DNA of 64,000 bases from Rhizobiales bacterium NRL2 (GTDB taxonomy: Bacteria; Pseudomonadota; Alphaproteobacteria; Minwuiales; Minwuiaceae). The stretch's first letter is position 1. Each line of letters opens with the position of its first letter. The translations under genes and the position numbers were made by a program. Below, piece after piece: positions 1-9,422 of this stretch. The notes under the pieces are model-generated. The model ran no database searches. It worked only from the letters and a program-made list of their open reading frames with translations, and was not told the DNA's origin. The stretch is from contig CP016093.1 in assembly GCA_001664005.1 (NCBI GenBank), positions 2,811,001 to 2,875,000 on the forward strand. Reading direction: 5' to 3'.

Positions 1-1091
1 ATCACCCGGCCCGGACGGAAGGTCATGCCGGGCTCCAGGGTCAGCACCATGCCCGGCCGGATCACGGTCTCGTCGCCCGGCCGGTGGGACGGCCACTCGG
101 TAAGCTGCATGCCGAGCCCGTGACCCAAGCGCCCGACATCGTTGCCGAGCGCCCCGCCCCGCTCCAACACCGCCTGCATGGCCTGGAAGAGTCCGGCGCA
201 GGTAACGCCCGGCCGCGCCGCCGCGAAGCCGGCGTCGACGGCGGCCCGGACGGTGGCGTAGGCGCGGCGCGCATCGTCGTCGGCCTGCCCGAAGGCGTAG
301 TTGCGGTCGAAATCGCAGTAGTAGCCGTCGAAGGTCGCACCGGTGTCCAGCATCAGCACGTCGCCCGGCTCTGTTCGCCGCTCGCTCGGCGGGGAGATGA
401 TGTCGCCGACCCCGCCCGGGGCCGCGCCGCCCACCAGATAAGGCACGTCGTCGGCGCCGCGCTGCAGGCATTCGATCCGGAACGCGCGGAAGATCTCCGC
501 CTCGCTCATGCCCGTGGTCACGAAACCGGGCAACGCCTCGAAGACGTCGGAGACGAGAGCGCAGATATGGGCGATCTTCCCGATCTCGGCCGGCGACTTG
601 ACCATGCGCAGTTCGCGCACGACCGCCCCTGCGTCCACGAAGGCGCAATCCTCCAGTCCGGCCACGAGACGGGTGTGATCGGCGAGCGGCATTCGGAGAT
701 GCGTCTCCGGACCCATCGGTACGCCGATCCGCGCCCTCGGCCCGGCCAGTTCCCGCACCGCCTCGGCCAGCAGGGTCACGCCCTCGTCCTCGGGCCGGGG
801 CGAGGGCCAGCTGCGGACGTCGTCCAGCCAGGTCCGGGCCAGGCATTCCGCGCCGATAGAGGGGACCACGGCGACGGGCTTGCCCGCGGCCGGCACCAGC
901 AGGAACCAGGGCCGTGTCGGACTCTGCCAGAACTGGGTGAGAAAGCCGGAAAAATAGCGGAACTCGGGCTCGGTCGTGAACAGCAGGATGTCGATGCCCG
1001 CTGCCGCCATCAGCGCCTGAGCGCGGGCGGTCCGCGCCGCCAGCTCGTCGGGCGCAAAGCCGCGCTCGGGTTCCTGCCGGCGCTCAGCCAT
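1..1091 (-). CDS. M24 family metallopeptidase (Xaa-Pro aminopeptidase / creatinase-like), 3' end outside window
   Basis: Likely a cytosolic dinuclear-metal hydrolase of the Xaa-Pro peptidase/creatinase fold. The first 363 residues are visible: a creatinase-type N-terminal domain (about 15-150), then the pita-bread catalytic domain. Visible metal ligands are the Asp pair of LMLDTGATFDGYYCDF (about 247 and 258), the His of GHGLG (about 324) and the Glu of TLEPG (about 350). The last Glu lies beyond base 1. The ATG at 1091 overlaps the end of the upstream ammonia-lyase gene by 8 nt, so the two are probably co-translated. Substrate cannot be read from the sequence; some relatives act on ectoine or N-substituted amino acids rather than peptides. 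Confidence 0.85.
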   Translation of the reverse strand, partial: MAERRQEPERGFAPDELAARTARAQALMAAAGIDILLFTTEPEFRYFSGFLTQFWQSPTRPWFLLVPAAGKPVAVVPSIGAECLARTWLDDVRSWPSPRPEDEGVTLLAEAVRELAGPRARIGVPMGPETHLRMPLADHTRLVAGLEDCAFVDAGAVVRELRMVKSPAEIGKIAHICALVSDVFEALPGFVTTGMSEAEIFRAFRIECLQRGADDVPYLVGGAAPGGVGDIISPPSERRTEPGDVLMLDTGATFDGYYCDFDRNYAFGQADDDARRAYATVRAAVDAGFAAARPGVTCAGLFQAMQAVLERGGALGNDVGRLGHGLGMQLTEWPSHRPGDETVIRPGMVLTLEPGMTFRPGRV

Positions 1092-2307
1092 CGATCAGGT
1101 CGTCCAGGCGCGCGCCGGGGCCATCGCCTTCGACAATCCGCCGGTAGATCGCCGGATCGGTCGCGCCTTCGCAGCCGAAGACCAGCACGCGGGAGCTTTC
1201 GTCGAGCCCGATCGCAGCCTTGAGGTCCGGGTCCGCCGCCGCGCCGATAAGTCCGATCAGACCGGGGACCGCCGACTCGCCCGCGGTGATCGGCCCGCCG
1301 CCCGCCGCGCCGGCGGCCAGCAGGCGCATGGCGGGCGCCACCATCTCCTCGCCGATGGTGATGTAGTCGGCCGCGCCGCGCGAGAGCACCTCCCAGGCCA
1401 GCAGGGAAACCTCGCCGCAGGAGAGGCCGGCCATCACCGTTTCCTCCTCCAGCACGACGGACGTCGGCCTGCCCGCCCGGGCCGTCGCCATGAGGCAGGC
1501 CGCCCGGGTCGGCTCCACGATGACGAAGCGCGGCCGCGCGGGACCGAGACGCTGCCACATGGCCGCACAGACCGCCGCCGCCAGTCCGCCGACCCCGGCC
1601 TGGACGAAGACGTGGGTTGGCGGCTGGGGCAACTGCGCCATCGCCTCCCCCGCCATCACGCCATAGCCGGCCATCACCAGCCGTGGCACCTCCATGTAGC
1701 CGTCCCATGAGGTATCGGAGACAACCTGCCAGCCATTGGCCTCGGCCTCCTCGGCGCAGAGGCGGACGGACTCGTCATAGTCGCCCTCGATGCGGACGAC
1801 CTCCGCGCCGAAGGCCTCCATGGCCTGCTGGCGGCCCTTGCTGACGCCGGCATGGATGTAGATGCGGCAGCGGCAGCCGGCCATTTCGGCACCCCAGGCG
1901 ACCGAGCGGCCGTGATTGCCGTCGGTCGCCGTGACCACGGTCAGGCCTTGCAGGTCATCGCGATGCCCGCCCTCCCTGATCGCGGCCGGGTCCGGCCGCC
2001 GCCCGGTCTGCGCTGCGACATGATCGGCGGCCAGTCGAAGGACAGCATAGGCCCCGCCCAGCGCCTTGAAGCTGCCGAGTCCCAGCCGTTCGCCCTCGTC
2101 CTTGTAGTGAACCGCGGCGAGGCCAAGCCGGTCGGCGAGGCGGTCGAGTTCGACCAGCGGCGTCGGTCGGTAGCCCGGCCAGTCCGCGATCTCTTCGGCC
2201 GCTTCATCGAACATCGCCGCCGAGACCACGCGGTCGAGTTCCCCCGGCCACGGGCCGCATTCGGCCTGTCTCTGGAGGTGATCGGCGACGATTGCCTTCC
2301 CGGCCAT
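1084..2307 (-). CDS. dpaL: Diaminopropionate ammonia-lyase-like PLP enzyme
   Basis: 407-aa fold-type II PLP enzyme resembling YgeX/DpaL, which converts 2,3-diaminopropionate to pyruvate and two ammonia. The PLP lysine is K81 in LGLGSFKALGGAYAV, a signature separating this family from ordinary threonine deaminases. A glycine-rich phosphate loop (QAGVGGLAAAV) and the TDGNHGRSVAWGA segment are present. The start at 2307 has a purine-rich Shine-Dalgarno (GGAGAGGGG). It overlaps the M24 peptidase downstream, suggesting a small amino-acid or peptide breakdown operon. Exact substrate is inferred; a related beta-eliminating lyase is possible. Confidence 0.8.
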   Translation of the reverse strand: MAGKAIVADHLQRQAECGPWPGELDRVVSAAMFDEAAEEIADWPGYRPTPLVELDRLADRLGLAAVHYKDEGERLGLGSFKALGGAYAVLRLAADHVAAQTGRRPDPAAIREGGHRDDLQGLTVVTATDGNHGRSVAWGAEMAGCRCRIYIHAGVSKGRQQAMEAFGAEVVRIEGDYDESVRLCAEEAEANGWQVVSDTSWDGYMEVPRLVMAGYGVMAGEAMAQLPQPPTHVFVQAGVGGLAAAVCAAMWQRLGPARPRFVIVEPTRAACLMATARAGRPTSVVLEEETVMAGLSCGEVSLLAWEVLSRGAADYITIGEEMVAPAMRLLAAGAAGGGPITAGESAVPGLIGLIGAAADPDLKAAIGLDESSRVLVFGCEGATDPAIYRRIVEGDGPGARLDDLIDG

Positions 2308-2395
2308 GCTTTCCCCTCTCCGCCTGCGGAAGAGGCGAGCATGACCGCCGGGCCCGGCCGGCGCAACCGGACCCGGGTAGCCGCCTGCTACCGGA

Positions 2396-2857
2396 TCAGG
2401 CCTTGCCCGCGCGAATCTCGGCGGCGCGGTGAATGCCGCGGCGGATACGGGCGTAGGTGCCGCACCGGCAGATGTTGGTCATTGCCGCATCGATATCGGC
2501 ATCGCTCGGCGACGGGTTTTCCGCCAACAGCGCCGCCGCAGCCATGATCTGCCCGGACTGGCAGTAGCCGCACTGAGGCACGTCGATCTCCGCCCAGGCC
2601 TGCTGCACCGGATGAGCGTTGTCCGGCGACAGCCCCTCGATCGTGGTGATCCTAGCCTCGCCCACCGCCTCGACCGGCAACACGCACGTCCGGGTGGCGA
2701 CGCCATCGAGATGTACGGTGCAGGCGCCGCAGAGCCCAGCGCCGCAGCCGAAACGGGTGCCGACCAGACCCATGGTGTCGCGCAGCACCCAGAGCAGCGG
2801 CGTGTCGGGTTCGACATCGACCCGGAGCCTGCGGCCATTGACGTTGAGCGTGAACAT
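2396..2857 (-). CDS. (2Fe-2S)-binding subunit of a molybdenum hydroxylase (IorA/CoxS type)
   Basis: 153-aa electron-transfer subunit with two [2Fe-2S] sites: an N-terminal plant-type ferredoxin site ([15 protein letters not shown], with a second Cys near residue 58) and a C-terminal four-helix site (CGYCQSG and NICRCG). This is the usual layout of the small subunit of isoquinoline 1-oxidoreductase, aldehyde oxidase and CO-dehydrogenase-like enzymes. The start at 2857 gives the standard N-terminus [10 protein letters not shown]. It lies 26 nt downstream of the large subunit gene. No FAD subunit gene is nearby, as expected for the two-subunit Ior type. Confidence 0.9.
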   Translation of the reverse strand: MFTLNVNGRRLRVDVEPDTPLLWVLRDTMGLVGTRFGCGAGLCGACTVHLDGVATRTCVLPVEAVGEARITTIEGLSPDNAHPVQQAWAEIDVPQCGYCQSGQIMAAAALLAENPSPSDADIDAAMTNICRCGTYARIRRGIHRAAEIRAGKA

Positions 2858-2883
2858 GGCGGCGTCTCTCCGTTGCAGGCGTC

Positions 2884-5049
2884 TCAGACGCTGAAGCCGT
2901 GGCGGGTCAGCGGAAGCTCGCGGATGCGCCGCCCGGTCGCGGCAAAGATCGCGTTGACCAGCGCGCCGGCCGCGGGCGGCGTACCCGGCTCTCCCAGGCC
3001 CGTCGGATGGGCGTCGCCGTCGATGAAATGGACCTCGACCGGCGGCGCCTCGCTCAGATGCATGACGCGGTAGTCGTGGAAGTTGCTCTGCTCGACGCGC
3101 CCGCCCTCGACGGTGATCTCGCTGAACAGCGCCCCCTCCAGACCCCAGAGCACGGCGCCGTGGACCTGCGATTCGGCGATGGCCGGGTTTATCACGCGGC
3201 CGCAGTCGACTGCGCAGACGATGCGGTGGATCGTCAGTTCCCCCGCGCCGCCGACCGAAATCTCGGCGACCTCCGCAACCCAGGTGCCGAAGGAGCGGTG
3301 CACGGCAATACCCTGGAAACGGCCCTCCGGCGCCTCGCCCCAGCCCGCCTTTTCCGCCGCCAGTTCCAGCACGCCGAGATAGCGCGGCTCCCCCGCCAGC
3401 AGCCGGCGGCGGTATTCGACCGGATCGATCCCGGCCGCGTGGGCGCACTCGTCGACCACGGCCTCCTTGCAGAAGCCCGATAGCGAGTGCTGCACCGAGC
3501 GGTGGGAGCCCGTCGGCAGCGCGAAGCCCATGATCTCGGTATCGACGTCGAGATCGTCGACGGCATAGGGAAACGGGTTGGTTTCGACGAAGGAGCGGCT
3601 GAGTCCCGCGCCCATGTTGACGTCGCCGATGATCGATTCCACCGGGATCCAGGCCAGATGCGGAAGGTTGTCGTCGAGCGCACGCTGGAAATGCGAAGGC
3701 TCGGCGACCTTTACGCGCCAGTTCGTCGGCATGCCGTCCTGGCCGAGCGCAATCTGGAAGCGGACTCGCGACATCGGGCGGTAGAAGTCGTGGCGCATGT
3801 CTTCCTCGCGCGTCCAGAGCAGCTTCACGGGCTTGCCGATGGCCCTGGCGACGGTCACCGCCTGGCGCACGAAATCGCTCTCGAGTCGCCGCCCGAAACC
3901 GCCGCCGAGATGCGTGGTGTTGATCTCGATCCGGTCCTTCGGCAATCCCGTGACCTCCCGGATCGCTGCCGAGGCCGATTGCTGGTTCTGGGTGGGCGCC
4001 CAGACCCGGCAGAAGTCCACCGTCACGTGGGCGGTGCAGTTCATCGGTTCCAGCGGCTGATGCGCCAGCAGCGGCGTCTGGTATTCGACATCCAGGCGAT
4101 GCGCCGCCCCGTCGAAATTCCGCGTCGCCATGTCTGCCAGCGACGCCTTCATCGCCCCGGTGAAGCGCGCGCTGCTCTCGTCCGCATTGGGCCCGTCGTC
4201 CCAAGCGACCGAGAGCGCCTCGAGTCCCTTCTTCGCGCGCCAGAAACTGTCGGCAACGACGGCGACGCCGTTGTGGATCGGCACCACGGCCCGCACCCCG
4301 GGCGAGGCCAGGGCAGCGGCTTCGTCCATTCCCGCGATGGTTCCGCCGACGACCGGGGACTGGGCCACGGTCGCGTAGAGCATGTCCGGCAGCCGGACAT
4401 CGATGCCATAGATCGGCGCGCCGCTAATCTTGCCCGGCGTATCGAGCCGCCGGACCGGCTGACCCACCAGCCGGAAGGAGGCGGCGTCCTTGAGCGGCGG
4501 ATCGGAAGGCGGCGAGAGCCGGGCCGCGGCGGCCGCGAGTTCGCCATAGCCCGCCGACCGGCCGTCCGGATGGCGGACCCTTGACCCTTCGGTGGCGCAG
4601 TCCGCGGCCGCCACGCCCCAGCTCTCCGCGGCGGCCTCCACCAGCATCATGCGCGCGGCCGCGCCCAGCTTCCTGAGCTTCTCCCAATGGCTGGTCACCG
4701 AATTGCTGCCGCCGGTCACCTGGACCATGTAATCCGGATTGTCGAAGGCGGCGTGATAGGGCGCGAACACCGTGCGTATGGCGGTCCAGTCGGCGTCCAT
4801 TTCCTCGGCGACGATCATGGTGAGCGCGGTCTGCACGCCCTGCCCCATCTCCGAGGCCGGCACGAAGAAGGTGATCGCGCCGTCGCCGTCAATGTGAAGC
4901 CAGGCGTTGCGGAAGGCATCCTTCCCGTCGGTCTCGGAGAAGGCGGCGATGGTGTCGAGTTCCGGACTGCAGCCGATCAGCAGGCCGGCCGCCGACAGCG
5001 CGCCAAGGCTCAGGAACTGCCGTCTGCCGAGTGTCGGAAATCTTGCCAT
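2884..5049 (-). CDS. Molybdopterin-binding subunit of an IorB-type aldehyde/isoquinoline oxidoreductase
   Basis: 721-aa large subunit of a xanthine-oxidase-family molybdenum hydroxylase. The N-terminus is a twin-arginine signal ([15 protein letters not shown]) followed by a lipobox-like LLIGC, so the complex is likely exported folded and possibly lipid-anchored. Family motifs include [20 protein letters not shown] and the C-terminal [14 protein letters not shown] with the conserved active-site Glu. Paired with the iron-sulfur subunit gene. The oxidised substrate (aldehyde or N-heterocycle) cannot be deduced. No sulfurtransferase maturation gene of the XdhC/CoxI type is seen in the window. Confidence 0.87.
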   Translation of the reverse strand: MARFPTLGRRQFLSLGALSAAGLLIGCSPELDTIAAFSETDGKDAFRNAWLHIDGDGAITFFVPASEMGQGVQTALTMIVAEEMDADWTAIRTVFAPYHAAFDNPDYMVQVTGGSNSVTSHWEKLRKLGAAARMMLVEAAAESWGVAAADCATEGSRVRHPDGRSAGYGELAAAAARLSPPSDPPLKDAASFRLVGQPVRRLDTPGKISGAPIYGIDVRLPDMLYATVAQSPVVGGTIAGMDEAAALASPGVRAVVPIHNGVAVVADSFWRAKKGLEALSVAWDDGPNADESSARFTGAMKASLADMATRNFDGAAHRLDVEYQTPLLAHQPLEPMNCTAHVTVDFCRVWAPTQNQQSASAAIREVTGLPKDRIEINTTHLGGGFGRRLESDFVRQAVTVARAIGKPVKLLWTREEDMRHDFYRPMSRVRFQIALGQDGMPTNWRVKVAEPSHFQRALDDNLPHLAWIPVESIIGDVNMGAGLSRSFVETNPFPYAVDDLDVDTEIMGFALPTGSHRSVQHSLSGFCKEAVVDECAHAAGIDPVEYRRRLLAGEPRYLGVLELAAEKAGWGEAPEGRFQGIAVHRSFGTWVAEVAEISVGGAGELTIHRIVCAVDCGRVINPAIAESQVHGAVLWGLEGALFSEITVEGGRVEQSNFHDYRVMHLSEAPPVEVHFIDGDAHPTGLGEPGTPPAAGALVNAIFAATGRRIRELPLTRHGFSV

Positions 5050-5150
5050 GGAGCGCCGCCGCTGTTGTGAGCCGCTCGACTATGGCCCTCTGGCCCGCGC
5101 GTGGCCAAGACCCGGCATGTAAACTTTCGTAACGGCCGGAGAACGACCGC

Positions 5151-5921
5151 TCAGCCCTTCAGCCGCGCCAGGATCGCGCCCATGCGTTCGCCGACATCGG
5201 CGATCTCGTAGACCGCTTCGGCCTCATAGCGGAGGCCATCGTCGAGACCCGCATTCTCCGACTTGCGGTAGAGATCCTTGTAGGCCGCGATGGAGCCGGC
5301 GCTGTTCTCGGCGATCCCAGCGGCCAGCTTCGCGACATGGGCGTCGAGCTCGGCCAGCGGCACCGCTTCCATGACGAGGCCGCATTGCGCCGCCTCGACG
5401 CCGGTGATCGTGCGCGCAGTGAAGGAGAGCTCCCTGGCGCGCTGCATGCCGACACGGCGCGCCAGCCGCTGGGTCATGCCCCAGGTGGGACGCAGGCCGA
5501 TCTTCGCATGGGTGTCGCCAAACTTTGCCTCCTCGGCGGCGATGGCGATGTCGGCGGCGAGCATCAGCTCCACACCCCCGGTGAAGCAGAAGCCGTTGAC
5601 CTTGGCGATCACCGCCTGGGGCATGTGTTCCATCAGGCGCTGCACCCGGCGGGCGGCTTCGTTCAACTCCTCGCCCACATCACCGGCGGTCAGGTCGCGG
5701 CCGGTCGCCTGCAGCGCCTTGAGATCGACGCCGGCGGTGAAGGCGCGTCCCGCGCCGGTGAGGACCACCACGCCGACCTCGTCCGAGCGCGCAAACCCTT
5801 CCAGCGCGTTGCCCGTCTGGCGCAGCATCTCGGCAGTCAGGGCGTTGAGCGCGTCCGGCCGGTCGAAGGTGACGGTGGCGACCCTTCCGACGGTCTCCAC
5901 GGTGATGAACTCGCTGGTCAT
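5151..5921 (-). CDS. Enoyl-CoA hydratase/isomerase (crotonase) family protein
   Basis: 256-aa crotonase. The oxyanion-hole segment GAGRAFTAGVDLKAL and the central FTGGVELMLAADIAI are present, so the first catalytic Glu (E144 in rat hydratase) is kept as the Glu of GGVEL. The position of the second Glu (E164) reads His in FGDTHAKIG. An isomerase or other crotonase reaction is therefore as likely as hydration. Stand-alone minus-strand gene, with 101 nt to the molybdoenzyme gene on its downstream side. Confidence 0.85.
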   Translation of the reverse strand: MTSEFITVETVGRVATVTFDRPDALNALTAEMLRQTGNALEGFARSDEVGVVVLTGAGRAFTAGVDLKALQATGRDLTAGDVGEELNEAARRVQRLMEHMPQAVIAKVNGFCFTGGVELMLAADIAIAAEEAKFGDTHAKIGLRPTWGMTQRLARRVGMQRARELSFTARTITGVEAAQCGLVMEAVPLAELDAHVAKLAAGIAENSAGSIAAYKDLYRKSENAGLDDGLRYEAEAVYEIADVGERMGAILARLKG

Positions 5922-5977
5922 GACGCCCTCCCCCTCCGGTTCGCCGCGCGATCCTAGTGCGGGCGGCGACGGCCCGT

Positions 5978-6472
5978 CTAGGACAGGAAATCGACGGCGA
6001 GGACGAGGCGGTCGACCTCGTCGGTCTCCTCGGCCAGCGGCAGCACGAGAACCAGGAACGCCACCGCCGTTCCACCCGCCACGCGCAGTTCGCCGCGGAA
6101 TCCGGCCGGCTCGCGATGCTCGGCGGCTGCGAGGCAGATACGCTCGAAGCCCTTCAGGACCTGGCCGTCATAGGCTTCCCGGAACCAGCGCCCGTCGTCG
6201 TCGCGCCCGGTGACCTCGGCAAAGCGCGAGCCCTGCAGACGCCAGCGGAACGCCCGGCCGCCCTCGCCCACGTCGATCAGGCTGGCATGACCGACCCAGG
6301 GCAGCAGCTTCTCCGGGGAAAAGTCGCCGTGATCCGGCAACCGGCCGCCGTCACGGCGGTCGCGCCAGTAGTCCTCGATCGATTCGAGCAGGTGGGAACG
6401 CGTCGCCACGGCGGGCGTTTCCGTCAGTTCCAGACTTTCATACGCGGTCTGGTCTTCTCTGTTCCGGGCCAT
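5978..6472 (-). CDS. PAS-like (PAS_5 family) cytosolic protein
   Basis: 164-aa soluble protein resembling the PAS_5 family common in Rhodospirillales. It shows an N-terminal helix with YWRDRRDGGRLPDHGDFSPEKLLPW, a central FRWRLQGSRF strand pair and a C-terminal FLVLVLPLAEE strand. No output domain is attached, so it may be a small-molecule or redox sensor acting through a partner, or a protein of unknown role. A second copy of the architecture lies at 51648-52130. Function not known. Confidence 0.65.
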   Translation of the reverse strand: MARNREDQTAYESLELTETPAVATRSHLLESIEDYWRDRRDGGRLPDHGDFSPEKLLPWVGHASLIDVGEGGRAFRWRLQGSRFAEVTGRDDDGRWFREAYDGQVLKGFERICLAAAEHREPAGFRGELRVAGGTAVAFLVLVLPLAEETDEVDRLVLAVDFLS

Positions 6473-6556
6473 GCTGCCGCTCCGATACGCGAACGGGGCA
6501 ACCGGGAGATGGGATTCGGCCGCCGGCGCTTCAACGCGCCGACCCGACTCTCGGCC

Positions 6557-6790
6557 TCAGCGGCGGCGGTTGCGCACCCGCACGCGCTCGCGCCGATGGA
6601 GCGCGACAGCGAGGCCGACGCCCAGCCCCGCGGCGGCGAGCACGATGGCGAAATGGGCCGGATCGGAGACCCAGTGCGCGACCAGTCCGACGATGCCGGT
6701 GACCGGCTCGCCATGGCCCGGATGGGCCGAAGCGCCCGTGGCGGCAAGGGTGGACAGGACAGCGGCGGAAAGGACGGACAGGTGGCGCAC
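6557..6790 (-). CDS. Small exported membrane protein with an HPGHG motif
   Basis: Predicted 77-aa protein starting at GTG 6790, chosen because AGGAG lies 6 nt upstream. A signal peptide (VRHLSVLSAAVLSTLAATGASA) precedes HPGHGEP, then come two hydrophobic stretches and an Arg-rich tail (HRRERVRVRNRRR) that would face the cytosol. HPGH also opens HupE/UreJ-type metal transporters, but this protein is far too short to be one. It starts 45 nt downstream of the DUF2474 stop, so it may be the last gene of the cytochrome bd operon. A metal or assembly role is speculation. Confidence 0.55.
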   Translation of the reverse strand: MRHLSVLSAAVLSTLAATGASAHPGHGEPVTGIVGLVAHWVSDPAHFAIVLAAAGLGVGLAVALHRRERVRVRNRRR

Positions 6791-6835
6791 GGCGTTCTCC
6801 TCGAAAGTGCTCAGTCGACAGGCAGCGGTCACGAT

Positions 6836-6955
6836 CTAGGCAAGAATCAGCTTCAGGAGCAAGCTCGCAAGCCCCAGTGCGGCAACGCCGCACGCCCAGA
6901 TCGCCACGAACCAAAGGACCCGGCGGAGTCTTTCAGGAATCGCCGGCACGCTCAA
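6836..6955 (-). CDS. DUF2474 / CydX-like small subunit of cytochrome bd oxidase
   Basis: 39-residue single-pass protein: PERLRRVLWFVAIWACGV followed by a hydrophobic helix ending LLLKLILA. This matches DUF2474 proteins encoded after cyanide-insensitive-type cydAB, equivalents of E. coli CydX. The start is a TTG at 6955 that overlaps the cydB stop (TTGA), with GGAGAGGG 6 nt upstream; no ATG is available. Translational coupling to cydB fits an integral oxidase subunit. Confidence 0.8.
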   Translation of the reverse strand: MSVPAIPERLRRVLWFVAIWACGVAALGLASLLLKLILA

Positions 6956-7953
6956 TGGTAACCCTCTCCCTCCCGCACCTTGCCGCGGAACACCCAGTAG
7001 GCGTGCGCGGTGTAGGCCAGAATGATGGGCAACAGGATACCGGCGCCGACCAGCATGAAGATCAGCGTGCTCCGCGGCGCCGCCGCCTCCACGATGGTGA
7101 TCTCCGGCGGGATCATCATCGGCCAGAAGCTGATGCCAAGACCGACGAAGCAGAGCACGAACAGGCCCTGGGCGGCGAGGAACGGCGCCCGGTCGCCGCC
7201 GCGCAGAAGACCGCGCATCATGATCGCTGCAGTCGCCGCGACCAGCAGCGGCACAGGCCAGGCGAACCAGATCATCGGGGCCCGGAACCAGCGTTCGAAA
7301 TAGAGCGGATCGAGAATCGGCGTCCAGAGACTGACGACGGCGACCAGGACATAGGTGGTCACACCGGCGGCCCATGCGAAATCCGTCGCCTGGCGGCGCA
7401 GCCCGCCCTCGGTCTTCATGATCAGCCAGGTGGCGCCAAGCAGCACATATCCGGCGATCAGCGCCGCGCCGGTGAACAGGCTGAAGGGCGTCAGCCAGTC
7501 GAAGGGGCCGCCGGCATAGGCCCGGTTCTCCACCGCGATGCCCTGCACCAGCGCTCCCAGGGTCACACCCTGCGCCAGCGCCGCGACGAGCGAACCGCCG
7601 AAGAAGGAGGCGTCCCAGAGCCAGCGGCGGCCTTCGCTCTTCCAGCGGAACTCGAACGCGACCCCGCGGAAGATCAGCGCCACCAGCATCACGATGACGG
7701 GGATGTAGAGCGCCGGCATGACCACGGCGTAGGCCAGCGGGAAGACCGCGAACAGCCCGCCGCCGCCGAGGACCAGCCAGGTCTCGTTGCCGTCCCAGAC
7801 CGGCGCGACGGAGTTCATCGCGACGTCCCGGCGCGCATCGTCCTTCAGCAGCGGGAACAGGATGCCGATGCCCAGGTCGAAACCGTCCAGGGCGACGTAG
7901 AGCAGGACGGAGAAGACGATCAGGCAGGCCCATACATAGGCGAGTTCAGGCAT
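6952..7953 (-). CDS. cydB: Cytochrome bd ubiquinol oxidase subunit II
   Basis: 333-aa polytopic inner-membrane protein with the CydB features ALDGFDLGIGILFPLL near the N-terminus, WDGNETWLVLGGGGLFAVFP, and a C-terminal PIILAYTAHAYWVFRGKV. Partner of CydA in a proton-pump-independent quinol oxidase with high oxygen affinity. Its ATG overlaps the end of cydA by 8 nt and its stop overlaps the DUF2474 start. The length and the downstream DUF2474 gene suggest the cyanide-insensitive (CioB) branch. Confidence 0.95.
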   Translation of the reverse strand: MPELAYVWACLIVFSVLLYVALDGFDLGIGILFPLLKDDARRDVAMNSVAPVWDGNETWLVLGGGGLFAVFPLAYAVVMPALYIPVIVMLVALIFRGVAFEFRWKSEGRRWLWDASFFGGSLVAALAQGVTLGALVQGIAVENRAYAGGPFDWLTPFSLFTGAALIAGYVLLGATWLIMKTEGGLRRQATDFAWAAGVTTYVLVAVVSLWTPILDPLYFERWFRAPMIWFAWPVPLLVAATAAIMMRGLLRGGDRAPFLAAQGLFVLCFVGLGISFWPMMIPPEITIVEAAAPRSTLIFMLVGAGILLPIILAYTAHAYWVFRGKVREGEGYH

Positions 7954-9340
7954 GGCGGCCCTCCTTCATCGCGCTTTCGCGGGGCGCCGCACGTGTGGGA
8001 CCGGGTTCGGCCTCCTCCGCCTCCGGCGTGCCCGGCGTCGTCGCCATCAGCCGCAGCATGTAGACCGCGCCCGCGCCGAAGACGGCGAAATAGGTGACGA
8101 CGAAGACGGCCAGCGAGGTCCCGACCGTCCCGGCGTCGATCTCCGAGGCCGACTGGGAGGTCCGCAGCAGGCCGTAGACCGTCCAGGGCTGACGCCCGAC
8201 CTCGGTCGTCACCCAGCCGGCCAGCACCGCGACGATGCCCGACGGGCCCATGACGACGCCGGCGCGGAGCAGCCAGCCGCTGTCGAACAGTTTTCTGCGC
8301 CAACGCAGCCACAGGCTCCAGAACCCCACCAGCGCCATGGCGGCGCCCAGCGCCACCATGATCCGGAAACTCCAGAACACGACCGTCGCGTTCGGCCGGT
8401 TCTCCGACGGGAAGGCCTTCAGGCCCTGAACCTCGCCTTTCCATTCATGGGTCAGGATCAGACTGCCGAGTTTCGGGATCTCGATCGCGTAGCGTGTTTC
8501 CTCCGCCGCCATGTCGGGCCAGCCGAACAGGATCAGCGGCGCGCCACGCTGCGTCTCGAAATGCCCTTCCATGGCCGCGACCTTGGCCGGCTGGTGCTCC
8601 AACGTGTTCAGGCCGTGCAGATCGCCGGCGAAGATCTGCACCGGCGCCACCAGGGCCGCCATCCACATGGCCATGGAGAACATCAGCCGCGCCGCCTCGT
8701 TCGCCCGGTCGCGCAGCAGGTGGAAGGCGCCGACCGCGCCGACGATGAAGGCGGTGGTGAGATACGCCGCCAGCACCATGTGCACGAGGCGGTAGGGAAA
8801 GGACGGGTTGAAGACGATGTCCCACCAGTCGTCCGGCACGAACTGGCCGGCTTCGTTGATGGCGTAGCCGGCGGGCGTCTGCATCCAGCTGTTCACCGAC
8901 AGGATCCAGAAGGCCGAGAAGAAGGTGCCGAAGGCGACCATCAGCGTGGCCGTGAAGTGCAGGCGCTTCCCCACCCGCTTCATGCCGAACAGCATGATGC
9001 CGAGGAATCCGGCCTCCAGGAAGAAGGCCGACAGCACCTCGTAGCCCATAAGCGGGCCGAGGATCGGTCCCGTCCGGTCGGAGAAGACGCTCCAGTTGGT
9101 GCCGAACTGGTAGGACATGACGATGCCGGAGACGACGCCCATGCCGAAGCTGAGGGCGAAGATCTTCAGCCAGAAACGGAAGACCCGGAGGTAGATGTCC
9201 CGGCCCGTCCACAGCCACAGCCCCTCCAGCACGGCGAGGTAGGACGCCAGGCCGATGGTGATCGCCGGAAACACGATGTGGAAGGCGACCGTGAAGGCGA
9301 ACTGCACCCGGGCGAGGTCGACGGCGAGGGACTGGTCCAT
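7946..9340 (-). CDS. cydA: Cytochrome bd ubiquinol oxidase subunit I
   Basis: 464-aa heme-bearing subunit. Seen: the N-terminal RVQFAFTVAFHIVFPAITIG with the heme b595 ligand His, the GVVSGIVMSYQFGTNW signature, DLHGLNTLEHQPAK with the heme b558 His, and GWVTTEVGRQPWTVYGLLRT. It is shorter than E. coli CydA (about 520 aa) because the quinol loop is short, typical of CIO-type enzymes. First gene of the operon cydA-cydB-DUF2474. The upstream 160 nt carries a perfect palindrome (9420-9435) that may be its control site. No TTGAT-N4-ATCAA box was seen there. Confidence 0.95.
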   Translation of the reverse strand: MDQSLAVDLARVQFAFTVAFHIVFPAITIGLASYLAVLEGLWLWTGRDIYLRVFRFWLKIFALSFGMGVVSGIVMSYQFGTNWSVFSDRTGPILGPLMGYEVLSAFFLEAGFLGIMLFGMKRVGKRLHFTATLMVAFGTFFSAFWILSVNSWMQTPAGYAINEAGQFVPDDWWDIVFNPSFPYRLVHMVLAAYLTTAFIVGAVGAFHLLRDRANEAARLMFSMAMWMAALVAPVQIFAGDLHGLNTLEHQPAKVAAMEGHFETQRGAPLILFGWPDMAAEETRYAIEIPKLGSLILTHEWKGEVQGLKAFPSENRPNATVVFWSFRIMVALGAAMALVGFWSLWLRWRRKLFDSGWLLRAGVVMGPSGIVAVLAGWVTTEVGRQPWTVYGLLRTSQSASEIDAGTVGTSLAVFVVTYFAVFGAGAVYMLRLMATTPGTPEAEEAEPGPTRAAPRESAMKEGRHA

Positions 9341-9401
9341 GGGGCGTTCCGATCCTGCCTGAGAGGCTCCCCTCTATTTCACACCCGAAGCGCGGGGTTC
9401 A

Positions 9402-9422
9402 CAGGCGCCCTGCTGTCGCAGG
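9402..9422 (+). repeat. Left copy of a 21-bp near-identical direct repeat flanking the 286-aa unknown gene
   Basis: CAGGCGCCC-N2-CTGTCGCAGG, repeated in the same orientation at 10476-10496 with only the two central bases different (TG here, GA there). The copies are 1074 bp apart and bracket a single gene. This could be a shared regulator site or the edge repeats of a small inserted segment. Confidence 0.6.

Noticed and set aside
3283-3300. Minus-strand GG-N10-GC resembling a sigma-54 promoter
   Set aside because: Lies inside the molybdoenzyme coding region with no gene start downstream and a poor -24 element.
2858-4204. Upstream extension of the iron-sulfur subunit giving a 602-aa protein
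   Set aside because: It reads the molybdopterin subunit gene in a wrong frame; the standard N-terminus is at 2857.
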